Source of the DNA: Perognathus longimembris pacificus
Taxonomy: Eukaryota; Chordata; Mammalia; Rodentia; Heteromyidae
Direction: 5' to 3'
Length of the DNA stretch: 64,000 nt
Assembly: GCF_023159225.1 (NCBI RefSeq)
Contig: NC_063172.1
Coordinates: forward strand, 58,958,828 to 59,022,827
Position numbers and translations under genes: made by a program. The notes below the pieces were generated by a model. That model was given only the letters and a program-made list of their open reading frames with translations. It had not been told where the DNA came from and ran no database searches. This document shows positions 44,443 to 56,610 of the stretch, piece by piece. The first letter of the stretch is position 1, and each line of letters begins with the position of its first letter.

Positions 44443-45468
44443 TGCACATATTTTAAAGTCTACAAGACATCTGATTTATTTGGAAGCAAGAATGTGGAAT
44501 AGCTAAAATTTAAGAGAATTAAGTGCAATGGATAGTGTATTCATCATGATTGGAAGTGTGTTTAATTGCAAAGCAGTAAGATTTATGACTAAGTGTCAAG
44601 GATTAATAATATAGATTTCTCACTTTCTTTCATAAATATATCATATTAGAACAGCTTTATAAAATATCAGCAAGGTACATGTAATTTTTAAGTCAAATAA
44701 TAAGTAGTCACTAAAAACATATAAGCCAATTAAAACTTATATCCAAAATTCTCTAATAAATTTACTTATAATTATTTTAGGATTTGAGAGGATGGATTTC
44801 TATCTTGCTGGCTTGAATTTAATTACTTTTTAATGTATTTATGCATATCTGTATAAAATAAAAGTTTTACAAATTATTAATTATATGTCCTATTTTTCCC
44901 ATCTAATTCAAGACACATGAAAATTAGGAATATTAACAAACAGAAAAAGGTTCCTGCTTATTCTTTCATAACCTGTATTTAACAAAGCATATATATTGTC
45001 TGCCCTAGATTTGAAAATCCATTCTTGAAGGTCAAATTCTCTAAACACAAAGAGAGGAGATTCATAATATTATAAATGCTAAGCTGCCATCTAGCAATGG
45101 GGTGATTAACAAAATGTTTATTATGGAAAGCAGGTTTTATGACAAAACAAAATGACAATAATATTTAAGCATTTATAGTAAATACTCAGGCTTCTAATTT
45201 TATATGATTTCCTTCCTCGTGGGTTTTAAGATGACTGGTGAGATTTGAGTGCAACTCTTGGAGCCGGGTGGTGGTGCTGTGTGAACAGGGAAGACTTGCA
45301 GACTCAGCTCTCTAAGCTTAGTACTCAGCTGGACCCTAGAAGTACTATGTGCAGGTTCCTTTGCCTCTAAAGAGGCCTGGTACTTTCTTAGAGAAGTATA
45401 ATTCAAGAAATAGTTATGTAAATCTTGGGCAATGATCCTTTAACAATTCTAAATTCAGATAAGAATAT
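44443..45468. other. Unassigned AT-rich sequence
   Basis: No gene or repeat recognised. Confidence 0.5.
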
Positions 45469-45688
45469 TCTTTTGGTAGCTTGGATTATGCCTGTAAACC
45501 TAGCAACTCAGGAGGCTGAAGGATCATAGTTGGAAGCCAGTCTAGATGGGAAAGTAAATGAGACTCTTATCTCCAATTAACCACCACAAAGCTGGAAGTA
45601 GAACTGTGGCTCAAGTGGCAGAGCACCGACCTTGAGTAAAAAAACTAAGGGGACAATGCCCAGGCCCTGAGTTCAAATCCCAGTATTG

Positions 45689-45749
<61 letters not shown>

Positions 45750-45801
45750 ATCTGTCTGTCTGTCTCTCTCTTTCTCTGTCTGTCTGTTTCTCTCTCTCAG
45801 A
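45469..45801 (+). mobile_element. B1-Geo SINE with (CT)n tail
   Basis: B1 head 'gcctgtaaacctagcaactc', linker 'tctccaattaaccaccacaa', Geo with box A TGGCTCAAGTGG at 45607-45618 and box B GTTCAAATC at 45671-45679. The expected A-tail is replaced by CT/GTCT repeats at 45690-45800. Confidence 0.93.
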
Positions 45802-46878
45802 GGCAGGACAGAATCTTGCAATAGAGAATTCCTGGAATAAATATGCTAATCTCTCTAATAGAAATAATCCCGGAGACAGTTACCCCTCCCATGATGTTTC
45901 TCTCACCCTCTTGGGCTCTGCTTATCACTTACCTCCTCACTTAACAGCTGTCCCAGGAAGATGCTTAACACTGGAAGAGAACCTTTACAGGGAAAATTCT
46001 CTACTTTATTTGGAGGATACTTTCCATCATCCACAAGTCGTAGTGTTTTCTTTTGTCTTTCCCCTTTAGCACTCACCTTTTGGAAGCAGAGTCAACTTTA
46101 TAGAGTTGGTAAACTAAATCTATACTACACCTTGGGGGAAAATGGGTTGGCTCTGTGTAGAAATTCACACCTTTCAGTTTGTATTGCAGAGAAACACTAA
46201 TAGAAGGCTATAAATGTTTCCAGACATACAAGCCTGATGGAAACAAGGACTAACTCACGTCTTATAAGACTTATATTACAGGCTTCCCATTTAACAAAGG
46301 AGGGTCTGAGCACCATTTGGTTTACTTTTTCCCCAAATGTCCATTAAGATTCCCAGGCAATGTACATAAAATACATTAGAGCTGCATCTGCTTTGTAAAC
46401 AAAGTTTGGCAGAAGATATGCCAGGATTTATGGCAAAAAATCTAACAACTAACTGTATAAATAGAGCTCAACAGACAAGCTGAATCATAGGTCACCCACA
46501 CTTAAACCCAATACAAACTAGCTGGGGGCTGAGGGGAGAATTGGGAGAACATTGTGATTTACAATGACCATTTCTCCCTAGCTAAGCCATTCATTTTAAA
46601 TTTCCTGTTCTGTTTCCCACCAGAGGCTGAAACTGCCAGGAAGAAAATACAGCCCACATCCTACAAGGCAAAGAAACTCTAAGGAAAACAAATCTCCAGG
46701 CAAGAGAAGAAAACATTTCTCAAAGGAATACAGGCTTAGAGATCTTGCCTTGAGGTGTCCAGTACAGATCAGAAAGAGCTCCTTTCTAAGTATGGACAAT
46801 GATGGAAGTAAAACTGAATAATGTAAAGCTCACCTCTTTTCTAGCTGAAAGAACTGCACTGAAGAAGGATTATGTTAG
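45802..46878. other. Unassigned unique sequence
   Basis: No gene recognised. Frames at 45961-46200 (plus) and 46596-46799 (minus) show no domain. Confidence 0.5.
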
Positions 46879-47215
46879 GACTGGGAATGTGGCTTAGTGG
46901 TAGAGTGCTTGCCTAGTCTGCATGAAGCCCTGGGTTCCATTCCTCATTCACAGAAAAAGCCAGAAGTAGCGCTATGGCTCAAGTAGCAGAGTGCTGGCCT
47001 TGAGCAAAAGAAGCTCAGGGACAGCACCCAGGCCCTGAGTTCAAGCCCCAGGACTGGCTAAGAAAGGAAGGAAGGAAGGAAAGAAGGAAGGAAGGAAGGA
47101 AGGAAGGAAGGAAGGAAGGAAGGAAGGAAGGAAGGAAGGAAGGAAGGAAGGAAGGAAGGAAGGAAGGAAGGAAGGAAGGAAGAAGAAGGAAGGAAGGAAG
47201 GAAGGAAAGAAAAGA
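46879..47215 (+). mobile_element. IDL-Geo SINE with long (GGAA)n tail
   Basis: ID half 'gactgggaatgtggcttagt' and 'ccctgggttccattcctca', Geo half 'tgagttcaagccccaggact', then GGAA repeats at 47064-47210 in place of the A-tail. Confidence 0.95.
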
Positions 47216-47820
47216 ACTATATTAGCTATGACCCTTTCAGTTGGAAATGACAGAAATCTAAATTATTTTAAATCAAATAGGGATTAACTGGCTCATGGAA
47301 GTGCACTGCCAAAGGACAAAAGTGACACTGACCTCAGGAATCCCTCCTTCCTCCTTTCATTTCCTCCTTCTAGTCTTCCTTATCGCCCTTTCCCCTTCAC
47401 ACACTTTTCCTCCTTGCTTCTTTTATCTGTCTCCTTTTATTTACACCTTTTTCTATCTGCTCCTGCTTTCATCTTTCCTCTCTGCTTGCAACTTTAATCT
47501 AAGTATACCCAGGTATCCTCTACAGAATGTTGAAAGAGAGCCTCTCCTTAGCCCCAGCATACACCCTAAGGCTGCAACTGCAGAAAGGAAGTCTCATCCA
47601 TCTCCACCTCAGTCTGGAATCGGGACACAGCATAGCTTAGGTTGCTTACAGGTCATGGCAGAGGACAGCATGATGTGACATCTGGCCAGCGTCATGGTTG
47701 GAGTGAGAGGAAACAAGCAGCCACATGAAGGAGGGAAGGCTGCTGGAAGAAAGGGTGGGAAATGAGTTCATTGCAATAGTATCAGCAGTTCTAGGTTGGA
47801 ACTGATGTTAACGTTTTTAG
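47216..47820. other. Unassigned unique sequence
   Basis: No gene recognised. The 127-codon frame at 47295-47678 runs through C/T-rich DNA and has no domain. Confidence 0.5.
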
Positions 47821-48087
47821 GTTGTATTATTTGTCTTTTCATCACCATAACAAAATGAGATAGTCAACTTCTAACCAGAAAGATTTTGACTGACAGCTTT
47901 GTAGATTTCAGTCCATGATCAATTGACCCCATTGCTTTTGGGCCTGTGACAAGGAAGCAATTTTGTCTAACATATATAGCAGAGCAAAACTCACTTTGTG
48001 AGTCCCACTGTCTCCTACAAGAGCACTCTCAATGAACTCAGGACCTTTCAATAGGTCCCACCTCCTTGAGTACGTGAAGCTGCAGAG

Positions 48088-48088
<1 letters not shown>
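47821..48088 (-). mobile_element. MaLR-type LTR fragment, minus strand
   Basis: 'ttttcatcaccataacaaaa', 'tgagtcccactgtctcctac' and 'ctttcaataggtcccacctc' follow the complement of a MaLR LTR. Confidence 0.65.
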
Positions 48089-48139
<51 letters not shown>

Positions 48140-48373
48140 ATATGTATGTATGTATTGGGACCCAAAATAAGGATCTGTTGTTCTACTTTGGCATTTCACT
48201 CAGGCTGGTGCTCTACCACTTTGGTCACAGCTCTACATTGAGATTTTATGCTTGTTAATTGGAGTTAAAAGTCTCTTAGATTTGACTATGCAGAACTGGC
48301 TGAAAAATAGATGCTCTAATCTCAGCCTCTTGACTAGGTAGGTATAGGCGTGAGCCACTAGCATTCAGCTTAG
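48089..48373 (-). mobile_element. B1-Geo SINE with (TG)n tail
   Basis: TG run at 48091-48138, Geo complement 'ggctggtgctctaccacttt', linker 'ttgttaattggagttaaaag', B1 complement 'gcctcttgactaggtaggta' to 'gcgtgagccactagcattca'. Confidence 0.9.
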
Positions 48374-49074
48374 GCCTCTCCTTCGAAAGACTGTAACCTG
48401 GTCCAGCAGAGCACCTAGCCGGGGATTAAGCCTACGTGTCAAATAGGTCATTGGGTGATTTCCAGTTCCAACCTATAGCTCAGGTCCAATTTTTTATTTT
48501 GTTTCACAAGTTTATTGTTACATGCATTTACTAATAACATTGATGGTATAAACTTTATGTATTTAACTTGGTATAAACAGAATCTTTTTTCACTCCGTTT
48601 CTCTTACTCGAGATACTGAGTTTGGAAATCATCTCCTATGTAACCTACATTCACAGTTTGTGTCTTTTTATTGCTGGACTGTATTTCATCATCAAAATAC
48701 ACCAAAATTTGTTTATCTAGTCAACTCTTGTTTTCAGATTAGCAGTATTAGAATTTGCTGAGTAAACTTATGTACAAGGCTTTGTGTGGACATATGCTTT
48801 TGTTTTTCCTGGATCACTATCTAAAAGTGGCATGGCTGAATTTTTTGATGGGTCTATGTATAACTTTTTAAGACACTTCTAATACTTTCCAAATGCTTTC
48901 ACGTTCCTGTCAAATTCATTTTACATTCTCACCAATGATGTATGAAATTCTAATTGTTACTCATAATTGCTGGTGCTTGATATGATCACCCTTTACATTT
49001 GAGTCATTCAGTTGAATAGGTAAATGGAATCCCATTACTGTTTCAAATTGCATGTAACTCATAATCAGTGATGT

Positions 49075-49309
49075 GTGTGTGCCAGTCCTGGGGCTTGAAC
49101 TCAGGGCCTGGGTGCTGTCATTTTTTAATATTTTTTTGCTCAAGGCTAGTATTCTACCACTTGAGCAACAGCTCCACTATGGTGAAAGTAGTTACTGGGA
49201 AATAAAAGTCTCACAAACTTTCCTGCCTGGGCTGGCTTTGAATTAAGATCCTTAGATCTCAGCTTCCTGAGCAGCCGGGATTACAAGAGTAAGCCACTGA
49301 TGTCCCGAT
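49075..49309 (-). mobile_element. B1-Geo SINE inside the old L1
   Basis: 'ccagtcctggggcttgaact', 'ctagtattctaccacttgag', 'aaagtctcacaaactttcct' and 'cagccgggattacaagagta' as complement of Geo, linker and B1. Confidence 0.93.
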
Positions 49310-50009
49310 ACAACCTTTAATGTATTTTTGTCCTGTTTTGACTATACATTCTAGTCATTTTGTTTCTCTTTGTTTATATTATACCAAAATTATAGCTTTA
49401 GCTATAAATTCTTGTCTAATATATATTTTATAAATGCTGTCTTTTAGTCTATGACTAAACAGTAATAGTGTCAAACAGAAAAGTTTTCATCTTTGATAAG
49501 CTCCAATTTAATTTTTTATCATTCTTTTTGTGTTTTTAGTTATTTATAAAAAGTTCACATACTTTAAAGTTTCATTGATTTTTTCCCTGTATTGTATTGC
49601 AGAAATTTTTATAGTTTTAGATTTTACTCTCTGACCTATTTTGGATTAATTTTTTGCTTTTGATGTAAAGTGTTAGATGTTATTTCCTGTCTTCATGCAA
49701 GTATTCAGTTAAGCTTCTATCATTTTTAAATGATTATTGTTTGGTTATTGAATTTCCTTGACATCTTTGCCTCAAGTTCTTGAAAATGTATGTTTACTTA
49801 CAGAAGTACTATGTGGATTTCTTGTATCCCGTACACATTGTGCACTTTGTCTTATTGATCTATATGCTAATATTCTCATTCATACTAAAAGGATCCAATC
49901 TCAGTAACTTTGAAGTAAGACAAAAATCAAACAGCATAAACATTTACCATTTCTTTCAAATTTGTTTAGTATATTATAGGCTCATTGAATTTTAATATAT
50001 AGTTACAAG

Positions 50010-50245
50010 TCAGCTTTTTCCCAGTGCCTGTGGCTCACGTCTGCAATCCTAAGAGTCACAGTTCAAAATCAGCTTAGGCAGGAAAGGCCATAGACTCTTA
50101 TCCCCAATTAACCACCAGAAGTGGCTCTGTGACCCAAAGTCTTAGAGTGCTAGCCTTGAGCACAAAAGCTCAGAGAAAACACCCAGGCCCTGAGTCCAAT
50201 TCCCACAACTGACAAAAAACAAAAACAAAAACACCTTCAGCTTTT
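50010..50245 (+). mobile_element. B1-Geo SINE inside the old L1, with target duplication
   Basis: Body 50019-50236: 'agtgcctgtggctcacgtct', linker 'tccccaattaaccaccagaa', Geo 'agagtgctagccttgagcac'. The repeat TCAGCTTTT at 50010-50018 and 50237-50245 is the target duplication, and the L1 reads on across it. Confidence 0.92.
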
Positions 50246-50320
50246 AAAACGTCTACAAAAAATAACAAACTAGAATTTTAATTAAGATTGTTCCAATGGA
50301 TTCATATTCATCATTTAGTA

Positions 50321-52228
50321 GCCTGTAACCAAAATACTAAAATACTGAGACATAAACTATCATATATAGGAAGAGTCTGGAAAAAAGGAACGAAAATAGC
50401 ATACATATATATATATATATATCATAACATATAACAAATATTCCTATAAAGCTAAAAATACATAGTCATCGCTATTATCCTTCTCAGTTCTCTATCTATT
50501 CATAGAATCATAACTATAAATATAATTAAGTTTGTCTATTACCCATTTAAATTTTCTTTGCCCTTCCTGAGTATCTTGGCTGGTAATAGTTTTGTACCCT
50601 TCCAGTGTCCCAAACTATAGGTCTTGGCATGGGCAGTCTCATCTTTATTAGGCTGTTGTAGTTTCTACTTTTTTCTCAGGACATAAAATTTCTAAGAAAT
50701 AACTCAGGGATCTCCTGTATGCCAGAATTATTGCTTCCTATTCCACAGTTGAGTAGCAACTGTGTGTTAAGGGTCTTGATCCATTATTCAGCCAACAGAG
50801 TAACTGTCTTCCTCTGCCTGTTGATTGATTCTGGCTGAAGGATCCCAAAGTAATCAGGTGACAGTCTCAGTGGAACCATTGTTGTGGCTTCTGGTGGAAG
50901 AGATACTTTCTTTTAAATTAAGACCTCTAGAGAAACAGATTCTAAAGTTGCAGAATGGGAGACACGGCATTCTTTTTTATTCTTGTTGATTACTAGGACA
51001 TATAGGAAGATATTTCCAATCCCTGATTCTTCATGTATGAGTCCTCCGTAGGAAAAGTACATTTGATGGCAAATTCAAGTTTAAAAAGGAATTAGACATG
51101 GTGGGAAATTGGTGCACTATGCATAATGAAAAGAAGTAAAAAAAGGATAAGCCTTCATTAGTTATCTTTTCTTCATCCAGGGTAAGTTCATTCCCAAAGT
51201 ACTGCCCTTGAATTGCTTTTTTCTCAAGCTAAGAATGTTGTGCTTGACTGGCTGATTTCATCATGTAGTGGCAATCTCTGTCTGTCTCTTCCAATTACTT
51301 CCTTAACCATCCCACCTAAACAGTAACATCTTCTTAGGGAATATGGCAGCACTTCCTCTTTACATAACACTCATTTTCCTTGCCAGCCTTTTTGATGGGG
51401 TTCATCCACACAAGCCTGTTCTTATCCTCATTCTTCCTTCATTCAGAAGGATGCATATTCCATTCCATTCCTTCTTTTCTGAAGGGAGTTGCAGTTCCTA
51501 AGATTTCCTCCAAACTCGGATAAGAGCTGTTGGTGAAAGTTAGCAAAACAGATAGGGAGGCCTTTGTCTGTTTTCTGAATGGCCCAGACTTCTGTGTTTT
51601 TTGGTAGGAAGTGAGAAGGAAATTGTTAAATTCCAACCTTTATTTTTATCTTTAACTTTGTTCAATTTCATCTAACCAAATAGATTCAAGCTAAGGACTA
51701 TAATTCTAACTCAAGGCTCCTGATTTTTAAGTAGTTTATGAGAAAATTGTCTCACTCTCAAAATAGGTTGACAGTGTAGGTCTTTTATTCAATTTTCAGC
51801 ATATGTATAGCTATTTTAGAGAAATGTCAATGAAGTCGCATGAGGCTCCTATCTAGATAATTTTCACCATTTTGAATTCCCCATTCATTGCCCATGGAAT
51901 TCTTTGGGTGTACTATTGGCTACTAAAAGATTGTGTGTGGTTCCTTTAAATATCTGAAAATGACACTATACTTTTAGTTATTAAACTTCATCTTGCAGAT
52001 TTAATTTATTGTCCCAACCTGTTGAGATTCATTTTAGAATCTGTCATTTCCTTGCAAAATTATATGTAATTTAATGTTCCCTAAGATATAGGTATGTTCA
52101 TGGTTAGAAATTTTGAAATGATTTAATACCCTTCCTTATACATTTTAAATAGATAAGTTGTATGCACACACACATATGAAATGTAGCATGCATACAGTAT
52201 ACTTTATATACACATTTTACAAAATTAT
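50321..52228. other. Unassigned sequence
   Basis: No gene recognised. AT run at 50402-50423. The part near 50700-50930 ('ctgtatgccagaattattgc', 'gattctggctgaaggatccc') has a repeat-like feel, but I cannot assign a family. Confidence 0.4.
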
Positions 52229-52905
52229 CTAAATTATCACAAAGTGATTTCCCTGGTAGTCATTGCCCAATAAAACATCAAATTAGTAATTTATCTTAAG
52301 CTCTCAGTAGTGCCTTGTTGTGATTTCAATTCACTTTTGTTATTAATGAAACTGTACATTTTTATTTATTTTTGTATCTTCTTTGGTGTATGCCACTTTA
52401 ATCATTTGTCTACTTCTCTTTCTTATATGTCAAGTTCTTCTTTGTGCATGAATCTTTTGTCAGTCATAGCATGTTAACTATCTACTCTGTGGTAAATGGT
52501 CTACTCTTTTGGTAAATGGTCCGTCCTTTAATACATTTTGTTCATTTTTTTCTTTCATGCCTTAATCATTGTAGCCTTAGAAAGAGTCTTTTTCTTTTCT
52601 TTTTTTTTTTTTTTTTTTTTGGCCAGTCCTGGGCCTTGGACTCAGGGCCTGAGCACTGTCCCTGGCTTCTTCCCGCTCAAGGCTAGCACTCTGCCACTTG
52701 AGCCACAGCGCCGCTTCTGGCCGTTTTTTGTATATGTGGTGCTGGGGAATCGAACCTAGGGCCTCGTGTATCCGAGGCAGGCACTCTTGCCACTAGGCTA
52801 TATCCCCAGCCCCCTTAGAAAGAGTCTTGATGTTCAGCAGTAAAATACCTTTAACTTTGCTCGTATTTTTAAAGATACTTTGAAAAAAGTTATCAAAGTG
52901 TTGTC
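52229..52905 (-). mobile_element. Second old L1 fragment, minus strand, split by a SINE
   Basis: 'tgtgatttcaattcactttt', 'gtatcttctttggtgtatgc' and 'catgaatcttttgtcagtca' follow the complement of L1 ORF2. It continues for a short way after the SINE at 52591-52812. It repeats an ORF2 region already present at 48.9 kb, so it is a separate copy. Confidence 0.65.
52575..52828 (-). mobile_element. IDL-Geo SINE with 16-bp target duplication
   Basis: Body 52591-52812 with a T20-type tail at 52600-52620, Geo complement 'gctagcactctgccacttga', ID complement 'ggggaatcgaacctagggcc' and 'ctatatccccagccc'. The 16-bp repeat CCTTAGAAAGAGTCTT at 52575-52590 and 52813-52828 is perfect. Confidence 0.97.
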
Positions 52906-53474
52906 AGTTTCTTAATCAAACAAGTTACAAGCTACCAAAACTCAGAACTTTCATTTCTCCCCCAGGAAAATGACCCTAAAATCATGCAATATCCTCAGTT
53001 GTGTAATGGCACATCTCTTCCTATTAACTAGATTGGAATCTTTGTTGTTCCTCGGATAGAGGGTACAGCATTTCTGACTAACATTTGATCACGTCTAACA
53101 ATTGGAGTGCTTTAACTCACTCAAGATACGTACAAACCTTTTCAATGCCAGAGAATCCTGTAGTCCTCTGCTTTTCACAGATGATCACAGTTACCTGGAA
53201 CTAATTGTTTTCTAACTTTATCGTATCAAACTGCAGGGCTCAAAAGCATGCTGAAGGATTATGTTTCTTGTATCTACAGACTTCTTGATGGCAAATCAGA
53301 ATATTTTTGGCTCCTAATTGATGTCACTCCATCTTACCTACTCCTTTACGGATGCACAGAATAAGCTACCAACCTTCTGTTTGCTCCATCTTCTGGAGTC
53401 TCACATGCAATTTTTCTCTCTTCTCAGTCCTCCCAAGACCTATTCCATTTGCTTGTTTTCCTTAACATATAGTC
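52906..53474. other. Unassigned unique sequence
   Basis: No gene or repeat recognised. Confidence 0.5.
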
Positions 53475-53715
53475 ATAATGGGGCATTGGTGACTCACCCT
53501 TGTGGTGCTAGCTACTTAAAAGGCTGAGGTCTGAGGGTCAACATTGAGGTTTGAAGCCAGTCCAGACAGACAAGTCAGTGAGACTTAACAAACATCAGCA
53601 ATGGAGGTGTGGCTCAGATTGTAGGGCACTGACCTTGTTCGTAAAAGCTAAGAGAGAGCATGAGACCCTGAGTTCAAGTCCCAGTACCAGCACTAAATAA
53701 ATAAATAAAATTTAA
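53475..53715 (+). mobile_element. B1 plus tRNA-like SINE with (AAAT)n tail
   Basis: 'gcattggtgactcacccttg', 'ctacttaaaaggctgaggtc', 'ggaggtgtggctcagattgt', 'ccctgagttcaagtcccagt' and AAAT repeats. Confidence 0.88.
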
Positions 53716-54398
53716 AAAGTCATAAAAAGCAAACAAAATGCAGACAAGAAACATTTGTTCACTGAGTTTGAAAGAGAATTTGTCCTAAACACCTCCTTTC
53801 ACTAACATATTACTTTTTTTAAAAAAAAATGGAAGTTCTCCGAAGACCTTTCTTCTGAAGTCTATTTCATTTTGCCTGAAAATTAGCTGAATGAGGTTGG
53901 CCTTAGTTAATGAAGCAGTTTCCCAAGATGCTGTCATCTCTACAGTGTTGTTGACTGACCTTCTTCCCATGATGGTATAAGTATGCGGTTCCACTAGACC
54001 ATCTTTGTGATCTAAAGTTAGAATTAGTTGACCTCCAAAGTGCACTTCTGCACTTACCTTGTATATTCTATTTACCAGCATATTTATCACTAAGTTTTAT
54101 CATATACCTCAGCTTACATCCACTCATTTCTTGGCTCCATTTTCCAGTGTTGTTGGCTTTGCTACATAAGTACATCCAGACTCATTAAATATCCATCATC
54201 TTCCTTACTGCCTTGTCGGTGCTGGGTGCCTCCACCTGCTTCCCTGACCACTGTGAAGCTTCCAAGATGGCCTCCCAGGTCCCGTTCCTACCCCCACCCA
54301 CTGCTGATACTAGAGCTATATGGATCTTTCAGGAACATAAAGCAATGTAGGCAACATTCCAGAGGGTTTTTTTTGCACCATGTGGAATAAAATGTAAA
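53716..54398. other. Unassigned sequence with a 101-codon minus-strand frame
   Basis: The minus-strand frame at 53785-54090 has a balanced amino-acid composition and is not low-complexity. I recognise no family. A splice-donor-like CAAG|GTAAGT lies within it at 54052-54061 (minus), which argues against one continuous coding exon. No evidence of expression or of a neighbouring exon is visible. Confidence 0.35.
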
Positions 54399-54835
54399 TT
54401 TCTTATAATGGCCATCTCACTTCTTCAGTATCATCTGCTACTGCTCTTTGTAAATTCCAGCTCTACTGATAATTCCTTTTCTCCAGACATCTAGCTCACT
54501 CCTGACCCGCGGTCTTCATCAGCACCATTTCTCTGCCTGGAATGTGCCTATTTCCAACAAGGTGGTTTCCTTCAGACTTCCCTGGGTCTCAGCTCAAATG
54601 CATCCCCCTCTGTGAAAACTTTCTGGTTGTCTGATTTTGTTACATTCTCTACCCTATAGTCCCTTGTTTTCTTTAGTACCATCTTGGTTAAAACAGGCAA
54701 AGTTAGGATCATTTGAAATTACCTTGATATGGACTATTAAATTACTTTTACTATCTCACCATGTGAATAGGTAGTTCCTTGAGCTAGTTCCTTGTCTACC
54801 TGCTTGTTGTGAGATTCAGGGAGTTTTAAGAAGAG
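54399..54835 (+). mobile_element. LINE-2 (L2) 3' fragment
   Basis: 'atttctctgcctggaatgtg', 'tctcagctcaaatgcatccc' and 'gtgaaaactttctggttgtc' follow the L2 motif CTGCCTGGAATGCCCTTCC ... GGTCTCAGCTCAAATGTCACCTCC in order. L2 predates placental mammals. Confidence 0.78.
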
Positions 54836-54837
54836 CT

Positions 54838-55088
54838 TACTTGGGGACAGGAAGCAGAGTCTCAGAAATGGTGCGGACAAAGAGTGAACCAGTGCAACAG
54901 TGATACCTACTAGACACTATGTTGGAAATGAACCTTAGAACTTGGAGGGAAGTAAAGTCAAGGGAAGTGGAGGGGGAGAAAATGAAGGAGGGGGTAACAC
55001 TGTTTAAAAAGAAATGAACTCATTACCTTACTTAATGTAACTGCAACCTCTCTGTACATCACCTTTACAATAAAATTTAAATTCAAAA
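54838..55088 (+). mobile_element. L1 3' end, truncated
   Basis: 'gaaccagtgcaacagtgata', purine tract, 'gaactcattaccttacttaa', 'tgcaacctctctgtacatca', 'cctttacaataaaatttaa'. Similar to the older variant at 15330-15808. Confidence 0.88.
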
Positions 55089-55710
55089 TAGAAGACCTGA
55101 GACAGAGAAGCTTTGCTTTTCTGAATGTTAGCTGGATGAGCAAGCGAAATAAGGAATGCAGGCGTAAATTCTCTTAGTGACATACCCTTCTCTTCCATAT
55201 TTTTTTCTTTCTCCTAAGTCTAACTTACTATTGTAAAAATACTACATTCGGTTCATCTTTATAGTTTATCAAGTATATAATTGCTAAAACTCAAGCAAAT
55301 ACTACCTTCAGCATATAAAACTTTTGAGATTCTTTAATTGTTTATATTATTTCATCTTTGACCAGTCATAGTGATATCAGTAACTGGTTGGATTTTTTTG
55401 CCATTTGATGAAATGTGAAAGGTATTTCCTGCTGCTGTTGTTATCCAAATATGTTTATAAATTTACTTGAATTGCTCTCATCTAAAAATATTCTTAGAAT
55501 CTCTTTTACAAGTCTTGAAGCTTTTCTTCTCATTGCAAAGGAAGAAATCTAAGTCAATTAAAAGGAACATAAGCTAGAAATATACAAGCATATTTGTGGC
55601 TGGAGTTATTCCACTGTTTGTACATTTTAATGAGGTATACCTAAATGTGTGGAAAAATATAGCAAGTACTCAATTGTGTGGGGTGTAGTTATACTATTGT
55701 ATGTACTTAG
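55089..55710. other. Unassigned AT-rich sequence
   Basis: No gene or repeat recognised. Confidence 0.5.
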
Positions 55711-56090
55711 ATCTTCTTCTTCTTCTTGTTTCCTCCTCCTCCTCCTCCTCCTCCTTCTCCTCCTCCTCTTCCTCTTCTTCCTCCTCTTCCTCTTCCTCCT
55801 CCTGCTCCTCCTCTTTCTCCTCCTTCTCCTCTTATTCGTATTCCTTTCTTTTTAATTTTTTTGGTGGGGCCTTGAATTCAGGGCCTGGCACTCTCCCAAA
55901 GCTTTTAAAGCTCAAGGCTTGTGACCATAGAACTTGAGCTATATAGCTCCCTTCCAGTTTTTTCCTGATTCATTAAAGATAAGATTCTCGCGAAGTTTTC
56001 TCTTCAGCCTGGCTTCAAACTGTGGTCTTGAAATGTCAGCTTCCTGATTAACTAGAATTATAAGTGCAAGCTGTGTGCCTGGGTAGATGT
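55711..56090 (-). mobile_element. B1-Geo SINE with (TCC/TTC)n pyrimidine tail
   Basis: C/T-only TTC and TCC repeats at 55712-55835 are followed by Geo complement ('ggggccttgaattcagggcc'), linker, and B1 complement ('gtcagcttcctgattaacta'). The leucine- or serine-rich frames through the tract are artefacts. Confidence 0.82.
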
Positions 56091-56610
56091 TTATTTTTTC
56101 TTGCAAATATTTTCTGATAAAAACACATAATATATTGAAACCTTTTCTGAATTGTTAATACCTATTTGTCCTTAGAAATACATATGTACATATATATAAA
56201 ACTTGTAAAAACATATATAACAAGTATGTTCTGCCTTCTGTTCATTTCTGTAAGTTCTAACTCAATAAGCATGTAAACATTCCTGTAAGTTTACTAAAAT
56301 AGTGTATTTGTTGGAGGTATAAAGTTAGAGGTGGAAGAATTATGCATTGTTATGACACCAGATTTGCTTACAACAATAAATTTAAAGTTTGTCTACTCAA
56401 AAGAACGTAACTTCTCTACTGTTTTAGGGGGTTGGAATTAATGTGTCCAACGCATCCAGAATTTATGACTTATGCATTATATTCCTCAATAAGAAATCTT
56501 TTTAAATTGCTTCCCAGAAATCACCAAATAGTATTTGATTTAATTTGGGGCAGAAGAGTTCATGAAATAAAATGTCCTACCAGCAGGACCACTGTGCACC
56601 TCATCATAAG
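56091..56610. other. Unassigned AT-rich sequence
   Basis: No gene or repeat recognised. Confidence 0.5.

Larger units (their letters stand above)
48480..50320 (-). mobile_element. Old L1 ORF2 on the minus strand, split by two SINEs
   Basis: Segments 48480-49070, 49310-50018 and 50240-50320 follow L1 ORF2 complement in order: 'gtctttttattgctggactg', 'acaaggctttgtgtggacat', 'attttacattctcaccaatg', then 'tttttatagttttagatttt', 'gacctattttggattaattt', then 'aacgtctacaaaaaataaca'. SINEs at 49075-49309 and 50019-50236 interrupt it. Confidence 0.82.

Noticed and set aside
47064..47210. Regular array that might be taken for a CRISPR or satellite
   Set aside because: Simple GGAA repeats without spacers, growing from a SINE tail.
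55649..55937. Leucine- or serine-rich frames
   Set aside because: Products of TTC/TCC repeats at a SINE tail, not membrane proteins.
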